The notes under the pieces: generated by a model | What the model was told of the DNA's origin: nothing | Databases searched by the model: none | What the model saw: the letters and a program-made list of their open reading frames with translations, nothing else | Position numbers and translations under genes: made by a program | Source of the DNA: Symsagittifera roscoffensis | Lineage: Eukaryota > Xenacoelomorpha > Acoela > Convolutidae | Direction of reading: 5' to 3' | NCBI RefSeq assembly: GCF_963678635.1 | Contig: NC_087065.1 | Coordinates: 66,061,374-66,125,373 of the forward strand | Length of the DNA: 64,000 nt | Part shown: positions 57,830 through 64,000 of the stretch, in pieces | Position numbering within the stretch: position 1 is the stretch's first letter | Layout of the letters: every line of letters begins with the position of its first letter

Positions 57830-59776
57830 CCAATCCCATATTCACATTGGATAAAAAACAATACTCAACAAAAGCAAATCAAACAACAACCACACCAAAA
57901 AGATCCTTTTCAATTAATAGAAAAAGAAAAATAACTGATACCATAAAATTATCAGGGCCATCAACAAATGATTTAAAATCTACTATAAATCAAGTTTTTG
58001 ACCATCACGAACCACTTGACACAATCCCCTTATCAAAGTTAGAAGTAGAAAATATTTTTCTACCACCAACAGAAACATTTACACTACAATTATTACAAAA
58101 ATACCAAAACCCTGACCTTGTTATTAGACAGATCGAATCATGGCACAATTATAAAACAAAACCCACGAAAACTGATACATTATTTTCAGGAAACAAAACA
58201 CTCATCCGATATTTCAGAAAATTTAATCATACTACTATAAATGAAAACACAGATCTTTTAGAATATCAAAGATCAGATTCTAAAGTACCCTGCAACCTTT
58301 CAACTATGATGTTGATAGCAATCAATATATCACATACACAAAACACAAAAGGACACTCAGGATCAGAAAAGACATACTCAAATTTTAAACTGCATTTTTA
58401 CTTCCCAAAAGCACCAATTTGGATTAAAGTATTATGCAACGGTTGTATAATATGCCAGTTAAATAAACCTTATCCAAATCAAAAACAAATAGCACAAAAA
58501 CAAGATTTTAAATGACAAAGTCTATATTTCAATCATAGAACTTCATTTGACAGAAAAGGACCAATTTCACCATCCTCCGAAGGAAATGCTTATGTTATGG
58601 TCATTTTTGATGCGTTTAATCAACCCAGTACCACATTGTAATGCTTGATATACATATACAACACTTTACGAACATTGGATAGCTAAATTCAGATTACCCG
58701 AAATACTAGTCACAGATAATGGCACAGAAATTATAAACAATGAAATCATCACACTATGCCTTTTATATAATAACAAACATAACCCACGTACATTTCATGC
58801 ACCTTTGACAAATGGATTGTTCGAAGGTACGAACAGATACATCTAAGGTACAAAAAAACCTTAGATGTATCATTAATGGAAATGATAACCGATACACTGA
58901 ATGGTCAGCTGATGTAAAATTAGTCAGTTTATCCTATAATTCACAAATCACAACAACTTTAGGAATGCCACCATACGAAATGGTTTTTAATGCCACGCAA
59001 ACCAATTATGTTTACAGCAAACGCCCACAAACCAAATAAAGGTTCAATATGTTATAATCTACCACTACATACACATGATGGAGACCACTTTCATTATCCA
59101 CAAAATTTAAAGTTAGCTTCGAGAATGGATTTTAAATAGAGATAAAAAGCATAATGAAATCTACCAAAAATTAACAAAAAAATTGTTACAGAGGCTAAAT
59201 ATATGCAACCAAAGTAATTCACGCTTTACGCCAGTCACATATTTAAAAATTGGAACATTTTTTTTAATACCCAATCTCAATATACAAAAAATTATCTCCA
59301 AAAAATTACAACCACTCCGAAAAGGACCATTTCAAGTAATTGATAAACCCATTTAAGTAACATACAAACTTACTGACTCCAGTAAAAAAGAAACTGTTCA
59401 ACACCGTAACAACCTGTTACCTTATTATCCAAAAGAATACGCACTCCGCGAATTAACTCAATTATATTCTTTCACAGGTTTACAAATTGTTCAAAAAAAT
59501 TCACAAATGGAACAAAAAACCAACACATTAAAAACAATAGGAATCAGAAAGCAATCTAACAGAAAAATGCACATCCTCGAATATCTAACACATTAGAATC
59601 AAAAACATCTCAAAAAGAAAAAAAATAGAAAAATGATAGAAAATATTTTACCACAGGATCAACAACATGGAGAATCTTCACGACTTAGAAGTCAACCACG
59701 AACAAACTACAAAACATTCATCCCACAATCTAAAATTTTAATGAAAATTGAATTTCTTAAATGCTTCTTTCTATAA
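57830..59776 (+). pseudogene. Integrase and C-terminal pol
   Basis: The zinc-binding N-terminal domain ends with KGHSGSEKTYSNF and LCNGCIICQLNKPYPNQ (58340-58485), the His and Cys pairs of an HHCC finger. The catalytic core follows in broken frames: FDRKGPISPSSEG near 58540, TDNGTEIINNEII near 58715 and NGLFEGTNRYI near 58812, giving the D, D and E positions. A GMPPYEMVFN segment (58964-58993) is the usual end of the core. The tail ends with SSRLRSQPRTNYKTFIPQSK at about 59680-59735. Stops and shifts are many. No chromodomain is seen. Confidence 0.8.
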
Positions 59777-61328
59777 CAGTCGATACCTTCAAACTAATAC
59801 TCTCAAATCTTTTCACAAATTTTTTTACTGTATTTAAATTTTTGATTTTCTTTTGAATTGAAACTTTTAAAGCCGTAATAATTCTTTTTATAATTTTTTG
59901 CAATCTTTTTTAATTTTCTAATCTCTATTTTAAAAATATCTACAACTTTGCCAAATTTTTGACCACATCCACAGGTACGATAACACTAAACCTTCTTAAA
60001 TGTTACGAACCGTTTTTAGTCGAAAAGATATTTTTCTTTTATTAATAATTTTTCTCACATTTTTAACATCCCTAATCATGACAATGTGCAAATGTATAAA
60101 AATGGCAATCGCACCTTCGCCTTAGCAACCATTCTTTTGATACTTTTTATGAAGAATATTAAAACAAACAAAAATAATCTCAAAAAAAACTGAAAATTTA
60201 AATACTCTTTCAAATTTGCTAATCAACCACCATCAAAACAGTCCCCACCAACAACTTTCCAAAAAAATCCAGTAATACCTACTACTACCCAAAAATCCCC
60301 AATCATCAACACGCATTTCTTTCCAAGACAACCCATACACTTTAGAAGAACGACACGCACGATTAACTGAACCATTAGAACCAGTTGTTCGCCAAGCACC
60401 TTTAAGCGAACCACAATACGAATCAACATAATATCTATATCCCACACTACAGCAAAATCTTAATCGAGTAAGACACATTAGTCAAAATCAAAACAAACTT
60501 GAAATAAAGAGACAAATTATACATCCAAGACGAAACAGAAATTTTCAAACCCCCAGAGTTCACTTTAGCATACCGCAATCAACAACACCAATCCTCAGAG
60601 TTCTCTAGTAGTACACTACTAGACACTCCCACACTTGCTTCACAACAAAGCATTTCAAATATTCCATCAGAATATTTAGGTTCAACCCAAATATCAGAAC
60701 AAATTAGAGAAAACAATTTTTACCCCCCCAGAATCCACTGAACGACTACCATATTGGACAACACAGTCATATGCTCAAGGTGAACGAAATTTAGTAAATG
60801 AACCAATAGATATTTCTTCTGATGCAACATTATCATCCCTACCAGAAACCCTTTCACTTCCATCAACACCATCAATAAGTCAAATATCACTAACACTTTT
60901 CCCAGTTAATTTTCCAACGAACCTTGACGCTAGGTACCAAGAACAATCACCGACAAATACCCCCTACGATTAGATTGGAATACTTTCGTAGCACCTCCCC
61001 CGCTATTTGGTCAACATCAAGAAAGTAGCCGACTCCACAATTGGGTACTAAATAGATTACAATACAGACAAGAAAATCACAAAGGTATTCAGGAACACAA
61101 TATTCAAATACTTCAACAAAATAGTCTCCAATTAAAGTTTGAAATCACAGTCAGACTTAACAAAACTGTTCAACACCCTTTTTCCCCAAGTCCATCAAAT
61201 ATAACAGCTCAAACATTACCTCCCCCAACCATTTTTAACAATTGAAGTCATTTATAAAAACGACAGATATACCAAAAAGACAATTGGATATATAAATTTT
61301 TACAACCCATATTCAGGATATCCTACAC
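59777..61328 (+). other. Pol-to-env leader and possible N-terminal env precursor
   Basis: AT-rich spacer, then broken P/S/T-rich frames between 60220 and 61250. These align with 20862-21450 of the other provirus (shared block IIHPRRNRNFQTPRVHF). The purpose is unclear. They may be an N-terminal extension of the env-like product. Confidence 0.5.
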
Positions 61329-63565
61329 ATGTATATTTTAAAGAACTTTACATTTCAACACCTTCTTTTTCTAATTTTTTCCAAACAAAATACAAATCCA
61401 TCTCCTCGCACAGGACCTCAGGATTTATTAGTAACACACTATGATTGTGAAGAAAACGAACAAAAAACACAACACAAATATGCTATAAATCAAGTAACAC
61501 AATGCGAATCAGAACCACAAGCTATAGAAACCACAAAAAAGCTACCTTATAGTCGAAAGCCCGAGCAAGGACACTTACAAGCTATGAATTTACAGCAACA
61601 TTTTCCGGAAAGAAAGTACATTGTTTACAAGTTTCCAATGGAAATAAAGACCGACTTGATCACAAATCTTTCTATCAAAGCAATATCGAAAGAATTTTAC
61701 ACCTCAAACCCGACGATTGTAAAAATGAACTACTCAGATTAACTTTGACAAAAAATAAAAACTCGAACAGAAAAATCGTAAACTTTCAAGTTTTCACCGA
61801 CTCTGCACATCAAGCAGATTTCCAAAGATATCAAGGACAAAATAAATTAGACGAAAAACACCCATACAAGGGCGCACACGGAAGATTATTTTATGATATT
61901 TACGACAATCACTGGATACGAATTATTGGAATAAATTATCCTTCAAACTGCAAAGCAGATACAAAAATAAAGGATACCAAATAATAATGTTTTTTGACTG
62001 GAAAATACAACTTGAAAAAATACAACTCACACGCACTTTGAATGATAACACTATAATTTATCAAGGAATCAGACTACCTTGCAAAAATGACCAAGGCTAT
62101 TGTGATCCTACAACCAGGACACAAGCAACAATTATTTGGTTTCCCGAAGACACTTGTACATCATTTCAAGTAGCAAAAATACACGCTAGAATGATTAGAT
62201 TTAATGAAAAAAAATCAATGAACCATCCCATTTGAAAATGTCAACCCAAGTCAAAAAAGACAACACAAAACTGAATTCAGAAACATTCATAATGTAGAAA
62301 ATAAATTAACACGTTTTCAAATCTATCACGAGACAAAATTTGCATGGAAATATAAAAACCCACTCTACAAAACACAATATTCCGAAATTCTTGTCGAATA
62401 CGACGAAGGTTTTGATATGACCACTGGAAAAAATATGATCCCTATGCAACACATCAACCTATCAACGAAGGAACATCATACATCCCAGTAAATCTTGTTA
62501 CAAACGCAGGAAACTCTAGTGAAAAATTAAAACCAAAGGACACTGAAAGCTCAAGACTACAAGAATTATGACTAATGATTAGTACTTATTTTGGCGCAAT
62601 TCATTATGACATCCACTTAGACATGAAATTAGACTACACAGTTAGTAGAATTTTTCAAGAAATGTCACTTTCAGAATTAGAAACATTACATCAACTATGT
62701 GAATTAGAAAGAACGCAGATTTTACAATCGCTAACACTAGCAGTTCTGAAAAAAAAACCTACACAGGAAATTCATCATCCGGAAATAGATCAACTTCTTT
62801 GACTACGAAAACAACATCTTATGGTTTTATATTTGCACCAAAAAAGTATCACCATTATATGTTTTCGAAGATAAACGTTGTTACAAACGGATCACGACAT
62901 TCTAAAGTAAAAATAAAGAACCATTTGTTGACAGGCTTTCAAACGAACATAATTTTGGGATACGGCAGTCCCAAGTGGACTAGAAAACAGCCACAACGTT
63001 GTACAATTAAACCCCGGCGAATGAAAGTACTACCTACTTACACCATACCCCACATTAATGCAACCACTAAAAAAGTTCTCACCCGAAAGTATTCGAGCCA
63101 TAGCTCTCAACCCCAATCAGATATACAACATCACATTCGTACACATAAATTTTAAGAACTACTAACCCAAATGGACTCTATACGACGAAAATCGATAGAT
63201 AAAAACTTACGAAAACTTGCAGAAACCGCAGGATTTTCAGAGATCTACACACAAGACTATAGCGATTTTAAGATATTAAGGACTACATATAGTTAAACGG
63301 CAAAAAATATAGAACACAAGATATCTCACCAAAAAATTTTTTTAGTTTCGTAACTTTGAAAAACGAAATTTTTGCCTTTCTAGGATGGCCCTATTACATG
63401 TTAGAAAGATTGACCATCTTATACACTATGTTTAGTTTTATTGGATTTCTTTTCTCACTACTAAAAGGAATCTATAACACATGCGCATTACACACACAAG
63501 TAAAAAGACAAGCAAGCTTAGCACGCATACTAATTTTTTGGAATATTTTCATCATCAATAAATAA
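61329..63565 (+). pseudogene. Env-like membrane glycoprotein gene, broken
   Basis: The first open piece (61329-61742) starts with a hydrophobic, signal-peptide-like segment (FTFQHLLFLIFSKQ). It continues with spaced cysteines (HYDCEENEQ, VTQCESEP). Further pieces at 61745-61984, 61987-62235 (GYCDPTTRTQATIIWFPEDT), 62575-62802 (LETLHQLCELERTQIL) and 62799-63155 follow. The last piece (63356-63565) has a membrane anchor (FSFIGFLFSLLKGIYNTCAL) and a basic tail. The cysteine pattern and block order recall class III (gB/chuvirus-like) glycoproteins captured by invertebrate retroelements; this comes from memory. At least five breaks separate the pieces, and the gene cannot make a product. Confidence 0.62.
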
Positions 63566-63839
63566 AATTTTCTTAGATGTACAAATCAGAGAATACAATA
63601 CGAAACTATCAACAAAAGCGAACGCATACGACTAATCTCAAAATATTACAAATGTATTACCTACAGCACCACAATTACCGAATTTACATCACAACCATCC
63701 ATTATCATTAGTTTCACGTAATTTTAGAAACCTAGCAATTACAAACCCTACAGACAAAATAACATACAAAGCCCCATTCAACATATAGTAACACAACATC
63801 CCCAAACTGACGATACATAAGAACAAATAATTGAACAGC

Positions 63840-63888
63840 CCCACACCACCACTTTTCAATGTCAAAATAATCATTTTTTCAGCCCACG
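63840..63888 (+). promoter_or_regulatory. Candidate splice acceptor before the extra ORF
   Basis: AATCATTTTTTCAG/CCCACG lies directly before the ATG of the extra ORF. The short element has AATCATTTTTTTAG/CCCACG at the same place. A pyrimidine tract plus AG, kept right at the ATG, suggests a spliced subgenomic message. Confidence 0.5.
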
Positions 63889-64000
63889 ATGAGCAGATAA
63901 ATTGAATCATTCCATCGATCAAACTCCCACCTTGCCAATCTCCAAAACCCAATTCCCATTATCACACTTTTTGCTTTTCCGCCACCTGATTCACCTCAAA
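63889..64000 (+). pseudogene. Extra ORF (MSRQ family), start only
   Basis: The ATG of the same gene as 48863-47164 is at 63889. Here the fourth codon is TAA (ATG AGC AGA TAA), so this copy is dead. Homology continues to the window end (for example the PVPII/FAFPPPDFP-coding stretch). Confidence 0.65.

Larger units (their letters stand above)
49609..64000 (+). mobile_element. Second long Ty3/gypsy-like env-bearing provirus, + strand, cut by the window end
   Basis: 5' LTR 49609-50018, primer-binding site 50021, leader, gag, protease, RT, RNase H, integrase, env-like gene and the first bases of the extra ORF at 63889. The 3' LTR must lie beyond 64000. Every gene carries stops or frameshifts, yet the domain order is complete, including RNase H, which the other long copy lacks. 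It therefore shows the family's original layout best. The left flank is GTTT; the right flank is not in view. Confidence 0.87.

Noticed and set aside
60223-60478. Two overlapping minus-strand ORFs near 60.2-60.5 kb
   Set aside because: Antisense shadows of the P/T-rich env-leader frames, which align with the other provirus on the sense strand.

Overview
The window is AT-rich eukaryotic DNA, almost certainly from an animal. Its only host gene is part of a TRPM-type cation channel on the + strand. Three exons can be placed (32560-33339, 37344-38416, 41098-41316). Their reading phases match exactly across a GC-AG intron and a GT-AG intron. They run from the C-terminal half of the N-terminal SLOG domain through the MHR repeats and S1 to S3. 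Earlier exons and S4 to S6/pore exons are not seen here. The phylum cannot be fixed from this sequence. Nearly everything else is repeats and mobile DNA.

Layout. Positions 114-4022 are an array of about fifteen ~260-bp units, each close to a perfect hairpin, with an internal 1,037-bp duplication; 114-bp direct repeats lie at 1-114 and 4323-4436. Positions ~4640-6150 and 10569-11480 are decayed relics of two different family-B DNA polymerases, separated by a young 1,315-bp tandem duplication (7824-10422). A 200-N gap lies at 11719-11918. Positions 12068-32474 are one 20.4-kb minus-strand LTR provirus bounded by a 4-bp CTTC target-site duplication. It ends 85 bp before a TRPM exon and is internally rearranged. 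Introns of the TRPM gene hold a degenerate minisatellite, two ~1-kb elements built on TAATCGATTATAAT, and a small foldback element. Positions 45012-49005 are a short minus-strand derivative of the provirus family, and 49609 to the window end is a second long copy on the + strand.

The retroelement family. Reading the two long copies together gives LTR - primer-binding site - small leader ORF - gag (capsid-like region, CCHC knuckle) - retropepsin - reverse transcriptase - RNase H - integrase - env-like membrane glycoprotein - a further ORF beginning MSRQ - a long 3' region with another small ORF - polypurine-like tract - LTR. The pol order and motifs are Ty3/gypsy-like. All long copies are broken by stops and frameshifts. 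The most interesting item is the extra ORF after env: it has its own splice-acceptor-like tract, occurs in three copies, and is the only large ORF kept in the short derivative, where about 565 codons are interrupted only by three apparent one-base shifts in homopolymers. I do not recognise the protein. In the 12-32 kb provirus its C-terminal half is replaced by sequence with a different coding relic on the opposite strand.

Limits: identifications rest on motif reading and memory of families, without searches. Divergence and copy numbers are estimates by eye.
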